Source: Asterias amurensis (lineage: Eukaryota > Echinodermata > Asteroidea > Forcipulatida > Asteriidae). From it: 64,000 nucleotides of DNA. The notes beneath the pieces were generated by a model, which was not told the origin of the DNA, ran no database searches, and saw only the letters and a list, made by a program, of their open reading frames with translations. Made by a program: the position numbers and the translations under genes. Positions 35,634-48,039 of the stretch are shown here, in pieces; within the stretch, counting starts at the first letter, position 1; every line of letters begins with the position of its first letter. The stretch is from positions 16,493,349 to 16,557,348 of the forward strand of contig NC_092651.1 in assembly GCF_032118995.1 (NCBI RefSeq). Reading direction: 5' to 3'.

Positions 35634-35862
35634 GATTTTCTGCTTAACAGCTTGATGAAATTGAGCCAAGTGCCCAATTTAAATCATAGAGGATGATGCT
35701 AAAGCATAACAAAAAGCTAAGCACAACAAAACTATGCTTACCAGAACAAGGTTAGCTAACATACCATTTGACATACATACAAAATGTAACTGGTATCCTG
35801 CAATAGTTTTGCTTAGCAGAAAGCAATATCTGTTACTATAGCAGCTCTATGAAAATGGATCC
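35634..35862. mobile_element. Family 3 MITE relic
   Basis: 'gcccaatttaaatcatagag' and 'gcagctctatgaaaatgg' mark the two ends; inside are 'aaagctaagcac' and 'tgcttagcagaaagc'. Confidence 0.5.
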
Positions 35863-35948
35863 AGTTAAGTGCTTGTGTATTCTCCCCTTGCCTGGTAAAT
35901 AAACTTCAAACATGTTCAGATTTGGAACAGAATATAGATTCTTTTGAC

Positions 35949-36328
35949 TTAAAAAGGCACTGGACACTATTGGTAATTACTCAAAATAGTTATTACCATA
36001 ACACCTTCAATGGTAACCAGTAATGGTGAGCTATTGATAGTGTAAAACATTGTGAAAAAAGGCTTTCTCTGAAGTGACATAGTTTTTGAGAAAAAAAGTA
36101 ATTTTCTACGAATTTTAGTAATTTGAGACCTCAGAATTAGATTTTGAAGTCTCAAAATCAAGCATCTGAAAGCACACAACTTCATGCGACAAGGGTGTTT
36201 TTTCTCTCATTATTATCTCCCAACTTCGACAAACAAATATTCACAGGTCTGTTATTTTATGCATATGTTGAGATACACCAAGAGAGAAGACTGGTCTTTG
36301 ACAATACAAATAGTGTCCAGTGTCTTAA
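35949..36328. mobile_element. Family 1 MITE, near-complete
   Basis: 'TTAAAAAGGCACTGGACACT' to 'GTGTCCAGTGTCTTAA', inner palindrome 'gagacctcagaatt..gaagtctcaaa'. Confidence 0.78.
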
Positions 36329-36670
36329 AAAAAGAAAAAAAAGAAAAGAAAGATGTCTACAGTTCTTCTCAAGTCTCCAAAAAAGTTTGTCCCTGTGCAC
36401 TTAGAGAAATTCAGGTACAAACAGATACCATGTACCATAACTCCTTCTGCCAATTTAGCCTAGATATGAAATCAATTTCCTTTGTGTAGCAGATCAAGGT
36501 TACCAAAAATGTATCAGTTGCTACAAAAAAAACAATGATTTGCTACTCGATATTAATATTAGAATTAAGCGTCTAAAGAACAAAACCAGCCTAAATGAAT
36601 TGCTTATAAAGAAAATTTCTGGATAAAACTACTCCCTCAAAATCAAATGTTCCAAACAGCTCTAACGTGT

Positions 36671-36850
36671 TCAATGTGCAATTTTGTCCAGGAAATTCAA
36701 GTGGCTGAAATAAATATGTCTCTCTTTGCTTCCATGTTTAAAAGATAAATACAATTCTACTCAATGTGCAATTTTGTCCAGGAAATTCAAGTGGCTGAAA
36801 TAAATATGTCTCTCTTTGCTTCCATGTTTAAAAGATAAATACAATTCTAC
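36671..36850 (+). repeat. Perfect 90-bp tandem duplication
   Basis: 36671-36760 and 36761-36850 read identically ('tcaatgtgcaattttgtcc' to 'gataaatacaattctac'). Recent duplication or assembly artefact. Confidence 0.9.
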
Positions 36851-37479
36851 TCCGGTCTGATGACTTGGTGTGTATCTTATGCACGCAAAAGGAATTCAGG
36901 AACATTTATAAATGTACCATAACTTCTTCTGTCCAATAAGTCCATTAAGACTAGAATAAAATACTCCATGCAAGCAGCTTGTTGATATGTTTAATGTGCA
37001 ATTAGACATCTGGGAAGATGGCTGCACTGTTTATTTATCTCCTTCCTATTCAATCTCCGGATGGATGAGTTTGTGTTTCACGGTTGAACTTCAGTACTGA
37101 TGAACTTGTGTGTTCTCAACAAGTTTCCAACTTTGTGCTTGCACTCAAGAGGAATTCAGGCACATGCACAAAGCACCATAACTCCTTCTACTACAGCAGG
37201 TCTCAGACTTTGAGGTACTGACACTGAATCTTAATGTCTATATTGATCCATCTCTTTCTGACCTTTGCCGACCTTTGTGGTATTGAGTACTTGCATCCAA
37301 TGGGATCAGAAGTCAATCTCTTTACCTCATGGTACTATATACATTGTACATTGAGTAGAATCCCAACCATCATCATCACATGAGGGGCTAAGGTAATCCT
37401 TACTCTGCAGCTGGTTTCTCCATCTGTCTGGCGACTGGTTTAGTTCAAGCATCACACTGCCAATGCACAGCTTGCATGA

Positions 37480-38370
37480 GTTTCTGAGCTTCCATTGAGT
37501 ATTTTCTGAATCAATTCTTATCCAAAGATAATCCATCTAGATCTCCACATTGAATTTTCCTAGCACATTTCTTTGATAGAATGGAATATTTAGTTCTCGG
37601 TGAGATGAGATTTCCGAATTTCCAGTTTCCAGCGGGAGTATTTTCTGAATCAATTCTTATCCACAGATAATGCATCTAGATCTCTACATCGAAGCACATT
37701 TTTATTGATAGAGTCACAGAGACAAACGGAATTTTTTAGCTCTCAGTGAGATAAGATTTCTGAGTTTCGAGCTTCCATGGAACATTTTCTGAGTCAATTC
37801 TTATCTCCACATTGGAGCACATTTTTATTTCCACATTGAATTTCCCTCACAATTTTTTGGGATAGAGCCCATGGAATATTTTGATTTCTAAATTTTCGAA
37901 CTTCCAGGGGGAGTATTTCCTTCATCAATTCTTATCTCCACATTGCAGCACATTTTAATTTTCATATTGGACTTTCCTCGCAATTTTGTTTGATAGAGCC
38001 CATGGAACATTTATTAGTTCTCAGTGAGATGAGATTTCTGAGTTTCGAACTTCCATTTCCTTCATCGATTCTTAACTGCACATTGGAGCACATTTTTATT
38101 TCTATATTGGACTTTCCTTGCACATTTTTCTGGACAGAGCCCATGGAAAATAAAATGCAGTTCTCAGTGAGATTGGATTTCTGTGATTCTACCTTCCAAT
38201 GACTATTTCCTTAATCAATTCTTGTCCACAGATAGGCCTAATGCATCTAGTTCTCCACAACAGATTTAGAGCACATTTTTCTTTCCACATTGAATTTTCC
38301 TGGCACATTTTTTGATAGAGACCATGGAATATTTAGTTCTCAGTGAAGTGAGACAAGTACAATCTCTTGG
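37480..38370 (+). repeat. Degenerate tandem repeats, 130-150-bp period, about six units
   Basis: 'aattcttatc(cacagataatgcatctag)' recurs at about 37512, 37652, 37797, 37929, 38066 and 38216. Between them 'gatagagcccatggaatatt' and 'ctcagtgagatgagatttct' recur. Old array with many indels. Confidence 0.75.
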
Positions 38371-39630
38371 TCCAATATGTGTATATTTTTCCAGTATCTA
38401 ACTGCTGGTTTTTAGACTTTAACTGTATTTTCTGCATCTCTTCATTAAGACTACAATAGTGATTAGAATTATTCACCAGAGCCTGAACTTCAAATAGCTG
38501 TTAAGCAGAAAATACTGCTTAGCAAATTTCTTTGACATAATCGCAAGCGGTCAGCAGAGCCATGAAATTTGGCCCAGTTGGTGTCAAGTTTCCAATTTCA
38601 CTCTGAAAGAGTGTAAACAAAATTATACATTTTACACCGTTTTTAAATTGTGGTCAGAAACTTGTAACTTCTTCCCCTATTTTCATAAGGACTCTATCTG
38701 TTGAAAAATGAGTGCATCACGAAACTGAATAAGACCTTGGAGACCTTCTCTAAGTTGTCATAGATATTTGGAGTTTAAATATAAAAATGCTTTTTATCTG
38801 ATTGGTCTGCATGAGTTAAACCAACTTTAGTACCGTGTCTGAATGCACCCTTAGGTTTTCCCAGATTTACATACAAAGCAAAATACAGAGCAGAGCAGAC
38901 TTGTTTGGCAAGTGATTGGGTATTATCCTTTATCTGGAGTCAACTGTATTAATGACCAGTATTATATATCTGGTCTGGAGGTTACCCTTAACAGAGTGGT
39001 ATTGTGTAGTGTGATTTGTATTTATTTTCAAGTATTTTTGTGTGTTCCCCCACCCCAAGGTTTTTTGCCCCTAAATTTGTATTACTGCCATAGACCACAG
39101 GCGCCATTAAATCAGCAGATCGATTCCTATCATAACAAATTATGCCAGAGTACACAAAAATGAATTCCCCAGATTTAAACATAAATTGTAATAGTGTTTT
39201 AAAACTAGACCGTGTTTGTGGAAATACTTATCTCAGAGTCTGTTTCTGAGTCTGTTTCTGTACAAGTTCCAGTCGCTACTGTTTTGAGGCGCTGCTGTTG
39301 TTTTGTGAGAGTTGACAATAAAGTCATTGAACACTAGAAATTTATCTGCCTGTCGAACTTGTTTTGTGTGTTTCAAAGTCGTACACAGTACACTAATAGA
39401 GCCCGGTGCTAAACAGCATTAAACTGTACAACGAGTCCTAACGTAATACAACAAAAATCGCTTATATATGGAGTGATTCAAGCATAAGAGCAACTTGTCA
39501 GATGCAAGTTATTTTTTGGGTGTAATTTATCGCCGTTGACCCAAGTCAGAAAACTACCAGATTGAAGGTGGTCGTTTGTTTTTTGTCACCCTGTGACCAA
39601 TCTGGTCTGGACAAGGTTCTAGAGGAACCT
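38371..39630. other. Intergenic
   Basis: Contains a short family 3 MITE relic at about 38495-38577 ('gcagaaaatactgcttagcaaa'). Nothing else recognised. Confidence 0.35.
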
Positions 39631-39639
39631 ACCACTTCC

Positions 39640-40660
39640 TTAAAAGAGCTCCAAGTTCGAGCTTTTCGGAGCTTTGGTGATGGCGGGCACCTTCCTGGAG
39701 TTCGCCAGGACAGAAATTAACCAAGGATCCGTACCTACTGGGGTGGCATGGGTTGGAACTCGGACAAGAATTTGTTACACAAATAGATACGTTTAGCATT
39801 GCGATGAGGCTTGGGAACATGCCTTACGCCATGGTCAATCAAAAATGTTTTTTTCAAAACTGTTTTCGCTAAACAGATAGTTCCTAAGACACACCAGAGC
39901 TAAGCAGAATGGTTACGCCCCGACAACTCGGCTGCTCACAATGGTCGGTTAATATCCAAGAAACTCCACCTCTACCTGATTTGATAAGAAAACTCATTTT
40001 TTAACACTAAAAAAAACAGCCACATCATACTCAAGTGTGTGTAGCTAGTTTGTGTTATAAATATTAAATAAGAGTTTGCTTAAATTAGGTTATCGCAGCC
40101 CCAGGAAGGAAAGGGTGACCGAGAAAGAGCAGCCTTTGTAACACCCAAGAGACGGAGAACACCTCCCAGCCTCCGTTGTGAGAAGAGAAAGTCCCATAGC
40201 ACTAGGTCTATTTGAAGTAAGACTTAAAGATCCAACACTATTGTTAAAACTAGGTTTACTTCTGATACCTGTGGAAAGTCATATACCAGAAAACTGTGAC
40301 AAATGTTTCATTAATCTGTCCAAACCCGGCGATTGATGTAATGTCTTCCGAGAATTGCAAATAAAGGAGTTTGGAAACGTTGGATGTTTAAGAGAAGCAC
40401 ACAGACTCTTACACCTACCACTTCATTGAAAGAGCTCAACTTGATTTTTCTTGCACTACGACAATTGATTTTTCGGAGCGTTGGTGAAGGCGCCGGCACC
40501 ATCCCATTTGAGTACTGGAGTTAGCCAGGGCAGAAATTAACAAGAATCCGTATCTGCTGGGGTGGCACGAGTTGGAACTCCGACAAGAATTTTACCCCAA
40601 AAAGATCTGTTAAGCATTGCAATCAGGCTTGGGAACATGCCTCATACGGAACGGCTCACA
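39640..40660 (+). repeat. Direct duplication flanking the unclassified element, about 0.83 kb apart
   Basis: 'cagaaattaac..aa.atccgta.ct.ctggggtggca.g.gttggaactc.gacaagaatttt.t' and 'gcttgggaacatgcct' occur at 39.70-39.83 and 40.53-40.65 kb. Probably the start region of the transposase-like element that follows, present twice. Confidence 0.6.
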
Positions 40661-40669
40661 AACAACAAG

Positions 40670-41140
40670 CCAACGAGTTCCTGCCCAAGGATGTTATCGT
40701 CAGCATGTGTACACGGGGCAACAGTGTTGATTACATACAAACATTTTACGAAGTCCCATTGCCAGACTGTCGGAAGTGGGTTTTTTTTCATAGTCAAATC
40801 GGAATGGAAAAAAATAAAACTGGAAATTCTTTCCGAAGGTCGTGGATTCATGTATTTATTAAAGGACTGAAGCAAATCCACCCGTACTGCTCTTTTCAAA
40901 TAAAACGACACTACGTCTCCGGGAACAAACGAAAGAAATCCAAGTAAGCATTTAAAGCAAATAGGTATTGCAATTTCACCGACTGCAGTGTCAAGTTTAA
41001 ATTATCAATGAAAGACGATAAGTCTTTGAAGGTTAACGAACAATTTGATGGCAAGATGAAGCATGATGAAACTGAACGACACGCAAGATATATAGAAACA
41101 CTTGAAGAGAAAAATTTGAAAAGGTATTGAAGTACAAAAT
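40670..41140 (+). pseudogene. Unclassified transposase-like element, N-terminal module
   Basis: Plus-strand frames carry 'RSWIHVFIKGLKQIHPYC', 'KRHYVSGNKRKKSK' then, after a stop, 'CNFTDCSVKFKLSMKDDKS' and a Lys/Glu-rich helix. The C-x4-C (CNFTDC) with Lys-rich context looks like a DNA-binding part. A partial copy is at 43116-43345. I recall similar unnamed proteins from cnidarians and sponges that end in a 'DATG' motif, but cannot name the superfamily. Confidence 0.45.
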
Positions 41141-41574
41141 ACAGTGACAACCTGAGGTCATTGAGTGATTAAACAAAAATTCTGGCTGTAGGGACGAAGC
41201 CCAGAACAAGGAGGTTTTGCAAAAAATACCTAGCGAAGATTTGGTCGTCAACGGGCAACAACTTGGCGGCCCCCAAGCTAGCAATCGAGCTTGCCAACGT
41301 GGAAAGGAATAGAATCAATGTCCATAGAAGCACTGACTCTCGCTGATTGGCCGCTGCCGGTCTCCCATGGAAGAGTGACAAGGCACAAGCCCAACCTCAC
41401 TCCTGCACACAAGAAGACTGGCCTGTGTCCGCGGGCATGTGGATTGGACGGCCGCCAACTGGGACCAAGTTCTTTGGAGCCATAAGATGCAGAACGATGT
41501 GCCGAACTATCAACAACATAATAAGATGCAGTCACAATAAAAGGCTAAATAATTAAAATTAAAATTAGTTTAAA

Positions 41575-42065
41575 TTAAAAGTGAAATATGAAGACAAAGT
41601 GAAGGTTAAGGTGTAAGTTTTCAGGTCACTCTGAACATCATATATCAGAAAAAAAAGGCAGATATGTTCGTGCAAATCAAAGAGAAAATATGAAAAAGAC
41701 TTTGAAATACAAAAAGCCACGAAGGGAATATTAAGACAATCTTTGGACAATGAAGAAGGATTATTTTTTTCTAAAGTTGCAGTAGTGATGCCCCTAGCAA
41801 GACTGTTTTGCAAAAGATTTCCAGTGAGGCAAAAGAGATCAAGGGAGTATCTAAAGATGAGATACAGGGTCTGTTGCAAATATTTGATAATCAAAACAAA
41901 GAGGGCTGGCAAACTTCCAGGTATTTGAAGAAGCGTGAATCTCATCCTACCAGCTGTAATTATGTATTCTTACCCTATTGTCAACATTTATCATACAATA
42001 TCCAGACAAGACATTATCTATCTCGATGCTACTGGAAATATTTTAAGAAATAGTTTGTTTTGGAA
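41575..42065 (+). pseudogene. Transposase-like C-terminal module, copy 1
   Basis: DNA that in shifting frames encodes 'KYKKPRREYL', 'SSEAKEIKGVSKDEIQGLLQ', 'IFDNQNKEGWQTSRYLKK' and ends 'SRQDIIYLDATGNILRN'. The DATG word resembles the first Asp motif of DDE transposases. Frameshifts throughout. Confidence 0.5.
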
Positions 42066-42259
42066 GTTCAAAAAAGTTTCTTCTTTATGATCTGGTAATA
42101 AGAAACCAAGAACCTGGCAAGGCGCCTTTGGTAAAAGCTTCACTTGTAACAACTGAGCAGAGCATGGTGTCTGTTTCATAAAAAACTGTAGTAACACTTC
42201 TCTGCCTTTTGGCTAATACGGCTAATTGGTCTTGTGTCTAGGGAATATACTTTGAATGT

Positions 42260-42610
42260 AGTTTTGGAAGAGAAAAGTAATCCTAACACCGTATATCAGC
42301 AATAAAAGGCAGATATGTTCGTGCGAATCAAAGAGATAAAATGAAAAAGATTTTGAAATACAAAAAGTCACGAAGGGAATATCTAGATAATCTTCGGGAC
42401 AATGAAGAAGGATACCTTGTTTCTCAAGTTGCAGGAGTGATGCTTCTAGTAAGACTGTTTTACAAAAGATTTCCAGTGAGGCAAAAGAGATCAAGGGAGT
42501 ATCTAAGGATGAGATACAGGGTCTGTTGCAAATATTCGATAATCAGAAGAAAGAGGGCTGGCAAACTTCCAGGTATTTGAAGAAGCATAAATTTCATCCT
42601 ACCATCTGTA
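42260..42610 (+). pseudogene. Transposase-like module, copy 2 (partial)
   Basis: Repeats the 'ggcagatatgttcgtgcgaatca' to 'ggctggcaaacttccagg' stretch of copy 1; it lacks the DATG end. Confidence 0.5.
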
Positions 42611-42639
42611 AATATGTACTAGCGTCAAACTTTGACCTA

Positions 42640-43000
42640 CGAAGACAGATTGAAGTTTAAGGTTAAGTTTTCTGGTCACTCTGAACACCGTAAATCAGAA
42701 ATACAAGACAGATATATTTGTGCGAATCGACGAGATAAAATTAAAAAGCTTTTGAAATATCAAAAGCAACGAAGGGAATATTTAGACAATCTTGGGACAA
42801 TGAAGAAATGGACAAATATTTGATAATCAAAACAAAGAGGGCTGGCTGGCAAACTTCCAAATCTTTGAAGAAACCTAAATCTCATCCTTACGCTAGCATG
42901 AAAATTTATCATATAATATCCAGACAAGACGTTATCTATATAAATGCTACTGGATCAATTTTAAGAAATAGTTCATGTTTGGGGAGTTCAAAAAATTCTC
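42640..43000 (+). pseudogene. Transposase-like module, copy 3 (internally deleted)
   Basis: Starts with the frame KFSGHSEHRKSEIQDRYI and jumps to 'ggctggcaaacttcc'. It ends with SRQDVIYINATGSILRN, so the Asp of DATG is Asn here. Confidence 0.5.
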
Positions 43001-43115
43001 TTCTGAATGATCTGGTAATAGTTTGAGTCCCTCTCGTTCTCAGAGTGTGACTCACAAGACGCCGTTTTCGAACCGCATTGTTCTAACACGTATAACCCAT
43101 CAGACCTTAGTAGGA

Positions 43116-43490
43116 ATGATGCCGATGAGTTCCTGCCCAAGGATGTTATCGTCGGCATGTGTTCACGGGCAACAATATTGATAACATTCAAACATTTTAC
43201 AAAGTCCCATTACCAGACTGTCGGAAGTGGTTTTTTTTTTCATAGACAAATCGGAATGGAAAAAAATCAAACTGGAAATTCTTTCCGAAGGTCGTGGATT
43301 CATGTATTTATTCAAGGACTGAAGCAAATCCACCCCAAGATTTCCAGCGAGTGAAAAGAAAGCAAGGGATTATCTAAGGATGAGATACAGGGTCTGTTGC
43401 AAATATTTGATAATCAAAACAAAGAGGCCTGGCAAACTTCCAGGTATTAGAAGAAACGTAAATTTCATCCTACCATTCATAATTATGTAT
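43116..43490 (+). pseudogene. Second N-terminal module joined to a short C-terminal piece
   Basis: 'gttcctgcccaaggatgtta..cggaagtgg' to 'ggactgaagcaaatccacc' repeats 40.68-40.89 kb. It then joins directly to 'aagatttccag..gagatacagggtctgttgc'. Confidence 0.55.
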
Positions 43491-43499
43491 TCTTACGCT

Positions 43500-43860
43500 G
43501 GCGTCAAACTTTGACCCATAAAGACAAATGGAAGGTTAAAGGTTCAGTTTTCTGGTCACTCTGAACACTAAAATCAGAAATAAAAGGCAGATATGTTCTT
43601 GCTAACCACTGAGATAAAATAAAAAAGATACTGAAGTACAAAAAGCCACGGAGGGAATATTTAGATAATTTTGGGACAATGAAGAAGGATACTTGTTTCT
43701 CGAGTTGCAGGAGTGATGCCCCTAGTAAGACTGTTTTGCAAAAGATTTCCAGTGAGGCAAAAGAGATCAAGGTATTATCTAATGATGGGAAATAGGGTCT
43801 GTTGCACATGTTCGATAATCAGAACAAAGACGCAACTTCCACCTATTTGAAGAAGCCAAA
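43500..43860 (+). pseudogene. Transposase-like module, copy 5
   Basis: Repeats the 'aggcagatatgttctt' to 'gaagaagcc' stretch of copy 1 with small indels. Confidence 0.5.
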
Positions 43861-43904
43861 ATCTCATCACACCATCCATAATTATGTATTCTTATGCTGG
43901 CGTA

Positions 43905-44695
43905 AAACTTTGACCCATGAAGACAAATTGAAGGTTAAAGGTCAAGTTTTCTGGTCACTCTGAACACCGTAAATCATAAAATAAAAGGCAGATATGTTCT
44001 AGCCAATCAGAGAGAAAAAACTGAAAAAGACTTTGAAATACAAAAAGCCACGGTGGGAATATCTAGATAATCTTCGGGCAATGAAGAAGGATACTTGTTT
44101 TTCAAGTTGCAGGAGTGATGCTTCTAGTAAGACCGTTTTACAAAAGATTTCCAGTGAGGCAAAAGAGATCAAGGGAGTATCTAAGGATGAGATACAGGGT
44201 CTGTTGCAAATATTCGATAATCAAAACAAAGAGAGCTGGTCAACTTCCAGATATTTGAAGAATCATAAATGTCATCCTACCAGCTGTAATGTAATTATGT
44301 ATTCTTACGCTAGCGTCAACATTTATCATACAATATCCAGACAAGACATTATCTATCTCGATGCTACTGGATCAATTTTAAGAAATACTTAATGTCTTGG
44401 GAGTTCAACAAAGTTTATTTTATATGATCTGGTTATAAGACATCCAGAGAGTTGCAAGGCACCTTTGGTAATTAGCTTCACTGGTAACAACACAGTCTCT
44501 GTTTGTTTCATACTTTTGAAGAAAACAAATGTTTGAAGTACATGTATCGCTGCTTGGCCTTTTGGCTGATATGCTATATTGGTCTTGTGTCTCGGGAATA
44601 TACTTTGAATGTAGTGCTGGAGGAGAAAAGTAATCCAGACAGGGTTTCCAAGACACTCAATGACCTGTATTCGGGGAAGGAAGTTTAGTGCGTGC
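43905..44695 (+). pseudogene. Transposase-like module, copy 6, with C-terminal tail
   Basis: The best preserved copy: one 119-codon frame covers 'SEAKEIKGVSKDEIQGLLQ' to 'SRQDIIYLDATGSILRNT'. After a stop come 'LYDLVIRHPESCKAPLV' and a tail ending LEEKSNPDRVSKTLNDLYSGK. A related tail is at 42.07-42.28 kb. Confidence 0.5.
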
Positions 44696-45640
44696 AGAGA
44701 CGTGGTGTGTTATTTTACCTTTGCAAGCCAAACATGTCTACCAAATTTTGTTGACAAATCTAGCAATGTAAAATGTGTTAGTGTAACATGGTTAAATGAT
44801 GACACTGCTCTGGTAATTTAAAAACAGACTGAAGTGTCTCTAGAGCAGCTCCTAGACTTTTGGACTGGAGCAGACAGAATCCCCCCTTTCGATTTGAGAA
44901 GAACCTGACTGTGAATTTGTATGATCCATCACAGGGATTTGAAGGCTTCCTAGTACCAACACTTGTGGGCCTGTTCTTTAGCTACCAAGGGCATAGCTGA
45001 CCCAAGCCAACTGCAGAACATGCTGGAAGATACTATAAGAAACTTTTAAGGCTTTAACAAGATTTGGATGAGACTTGCCTTGCTCGCAAAGTACAGTCCA
45101 TAATGTGGATGGCTCCTTGTTAGTGTATCCTTAGGTTACACATAGGAACCGCGTGGATGAGACATGCCTGTCTTAATAATTATTTTGGGTAATTACCAAT
45201 AGTGTCCGCTGCATTTAATGGTTTACCTGTTATTGTACTTTTTTAAATAAATTTTTCCTTCTAGGTAGTATTTTTATTTGTCTCAATAAAATAGCAAACA
45301 TCCACAAAGAATTCATTTCCAGATTCTCCTGTTGTCTGTTGCCGTTGTCTTCATAGTGCTCAGTTGTCTGTTTGTTTGTGTATTTATTTATTTATTTTTA
45401 TCCAATTATTTTTTGCTGTAGTGTGTTTTTGTTAAAGTATTTTTATGTTAAGTGTATTGCCTAATACATTTTCGGATAAATAGAAAATAATAAATAAATC
45501 AACTATTAAACCAAAATTGGACTAGAAGTATGTTTGCTTCCCTATACCGAAGAAATGAATGAAACAGAACTGCTCATAATAATGTCTAAAATAATGTCAA
45601 ATAAATAAATCACCAGGTGTAAATTGACACTGCTACTGTA
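44696..45640. other. Intergenic with a MITE end and retroposon-like tail
   Basis: 45176-45219 is the right end of a family 1 MITE ('gggtaattaccaatagtgtcc..'). 45240-45500 is T-rich and ends 'aataataaataaatc', like a retroposon tail. Confidence 0.4.
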
Positions 45641-45689
45641 ACTTCATCTGTAATTGCTCACTATCTTGGGGTCATGTTTGTTAACACTA

Positions 45690-46088
45690 TGTGCATGTAA
45701 AGAACTTATGTCAATCTGTCTTGTACCATATGAAAAGTCTGCCTCTATCCTTATACACGTACATGCTTTCATCACATCCAGGCTTGATAATGGAAACGCA
45801 TTGCTTTATGGTTTTAACAAGAATCTTATCACAAATCTTCATGTCCGAGCCACAACGTCTCTTAACATTTTCAAAACATTGCTAAACCCACCTACATGCA
45901 TTCAAAATTTCTTATGATTGACTTTTTTTTTTGCCAACACGTTTATGTATTTTATCTTTTTTTAATTCATTGTTCTCTTATATCTTTCTTAGCTGCGTAA
46001 TTTGAGTTCTTTTTTTAGTTACTCTCTCTGTCTCCGTTTTTTCTTTTTTTTTTTCCTCGAATAAAGTTTAGTCTTAAATAGATGGCGC
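45690..46088 (+). mobile_element. CR1/L2-like reverse transcriptase fragment
   Basis: The frame reads 'VHAFITSRLDNGNALLYG' then FNKNLI, the motif that follows the catalytic part of CR1/L2-type reverse transcriptases (SRLDYCNALLYG). Then a T-rich region with AATAAAG near 46062. Confidence 0.75.
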
Positions 46089-47087
46089 TTTGTAACTTTC
46101 AATTATTATTATTATTAGTATTATGTCACCACTCACTGACCAATGAAACCAGTGATCTACTGCATTTTTTTGCAGATTTAAGAACCCAAAACAAATTGAT
46201 ATTGATAAAACTTACCTCTAGTGTAGCCAAAGCTTTCTCAGTCAATGTGCCATGCTGACAATTTCTCACCGTATAAATACAGTGTACGTCTTACCTTGTA
46301 TCACCCATGGCTCTGTGCATAAACTCACTGACTGGCTACAGTCGATGTGTCGTCCCTGTCATGTGGAGCAGCTCCATCAGAATCCTGGAAAAAGAGAAGA
46401 AGATTGATGATGAAACCGCCTTCACAATGTTTAATTCTGCATCAGAGAAAAAACATTTTGGTTTAACAATGTACTGTGTTTTACTTTAGCACTGTATACT
46501 CAGTCCCACCTACCTACATGGTCTCACCATGGAGGATAGATTTCTTCCTCCATGGTCCCACCATCTTGCAGGAAATACTGTATAAGGGCCTTGAGCGTTA
46601 GTGAGTGATGGATGTACACTATGTAAAAGAAGCCAATACTATTCTTATTACTACTACTTTCCCGAGTTCTGTTATCATCGGTGTAAGGATAAAACCAAAG
46701 TTAACAATTTCATAGTTGTTAAATTTACATTTGGGATAAAAAACTGCTGCGCTACCGAGCAATATCGGTGGTCTAGTGGGGTGATCTGGAATGGTGATCC
46801 CTGACACAAGAACAAAGGCACGGTATTGACTAGCCACCTTGTTGGGCTGTTATGGCTCTCTTTGGAAATCATTCTTTTTTGTAATTGGCAACTTAAAAAA
46901 GACCAACCAATAGAAAGCCATACAACAGCCCCAACAAGGTGAGGCTCTCAACGACCATCGGGACGCTCAAGATGAGTGAAGCTTGTGCAACGAGTTGATG
47001 GTAAAACATGGACAACAGTTTAAAAAATGACCTCAGACTTTGAGATCAGGTTTGTGTTTTTTGTGTGTGTTATATCTTTGTCCAAGC
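46089..47087. other. Unassigned, possible minus-strand exons and SINE pieces
   Basis: The minus strand has 'tctttttccag' followed by a short exon-like piece ending 'ggtgatacaag|gtaag' (about 46396 to 46295) and another ending 'ctacactagag|gtaag' near 46217; neither gives a recognised protein. 46487-46506 'gcactgtatactcagt' matches the tail of the SINE at 55.9 kb. Confidence 0.25.
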
Positions 47088-47475
47088 TTAAAGGAACACG
47101 TTGCCTTGGATCGGTCGAGTTGGTCTTTGAAAAGCGTTGTAACCGTTTTTTATAAAATGCATATGGGTAGAAAGATGTTGTAAAAGTAGAATACAATGAT
47201 CCACACAAACATGCCTCGAAATGGCATGGTTTTCCTTTTACCTCGTCGACTAACACGTCGGCCATTTATGGGGGTAAAAATTTTGACTCCCATAAATGGC
47301 CGACCGTGTAAGTTCGCACAGTAGAAGGAAAACCACGCAATTTCGAGGCAAACTTGTGTGGATCATTGTATTCTACTTTTAAAACATCTTTCCAACCATA
47401 TGCATTATATACAAAACGGTTACAAACGCTTTTGTTTTGACCAAGGCAGCGATCCAAGGCAACGTGTTCCTTTAA
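47088..47475. mobile_element. TTAA-flanked palindromic MITE, family 2, full length
   Basis: 388 bp, 'TTAAAGGAACACGTTGCC..' to '..GGCAACGTGTTCCTTTAA', centre 'ttgactcccataaatggccg' opposed by its complement. TTAA at both ends. Confidence 0.85.
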
Positions 47476-48039
47476 AGTCAACCTTGGTGCTAAATAACAC
47501 AGGGTGGTTTTGCAATAATACTTGCTCACACCATGGGTCACACCACCATAAAGCAAGGTCCTTGTTCTACGGTAACACACACCAACTTCCACTGACCAAT
47601 TCATCAGAAAACAAAAACTGTACCCCCTGCCTCCAAACACCAAGTCCCAACTTGAAGGATTTAGGTAATTTTTGTAACACAAAACATAATAAATGAGTAA
47701 AATATTGTCAAAAACTATGTATAAATACATGCTCAAATAATTTTTGTGACTTGTTAATTACAGGTACTCATTTCTCGAAAACTACAGCACCTTGACAGCA
47801 AATAATATTTCAAGGGAGGCTTTCTTCCATCACAATAAACTGAATGTTAGAGTGACGGGGTCACGTTTGCTTTGACCTCATAAAACCAAAGGTAAACCGT
47901 ATCAGGTTTAACTCGGTGCTGTCTGAATGCAAGGGTTTTTTATTTTTATGACCACTCCCTGTTGCTCCTAGAAGTTGAACCAGTTGGGGTCTAACTTTGT
48001 CTGAACATACCCATAGAACTATTGGTAGTAACACAGCAT

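Noticed and set aside
42190..44600. U2-like words 'tgccttttggctaa' (about 42202) and 'ggccttttggctgat' (about 44557)
   Set aside because: Only about 15 nt match the U2 5' end and nothing downstream does. At 44.56 kb the word lies inside an open frame of the transposase-like tail.
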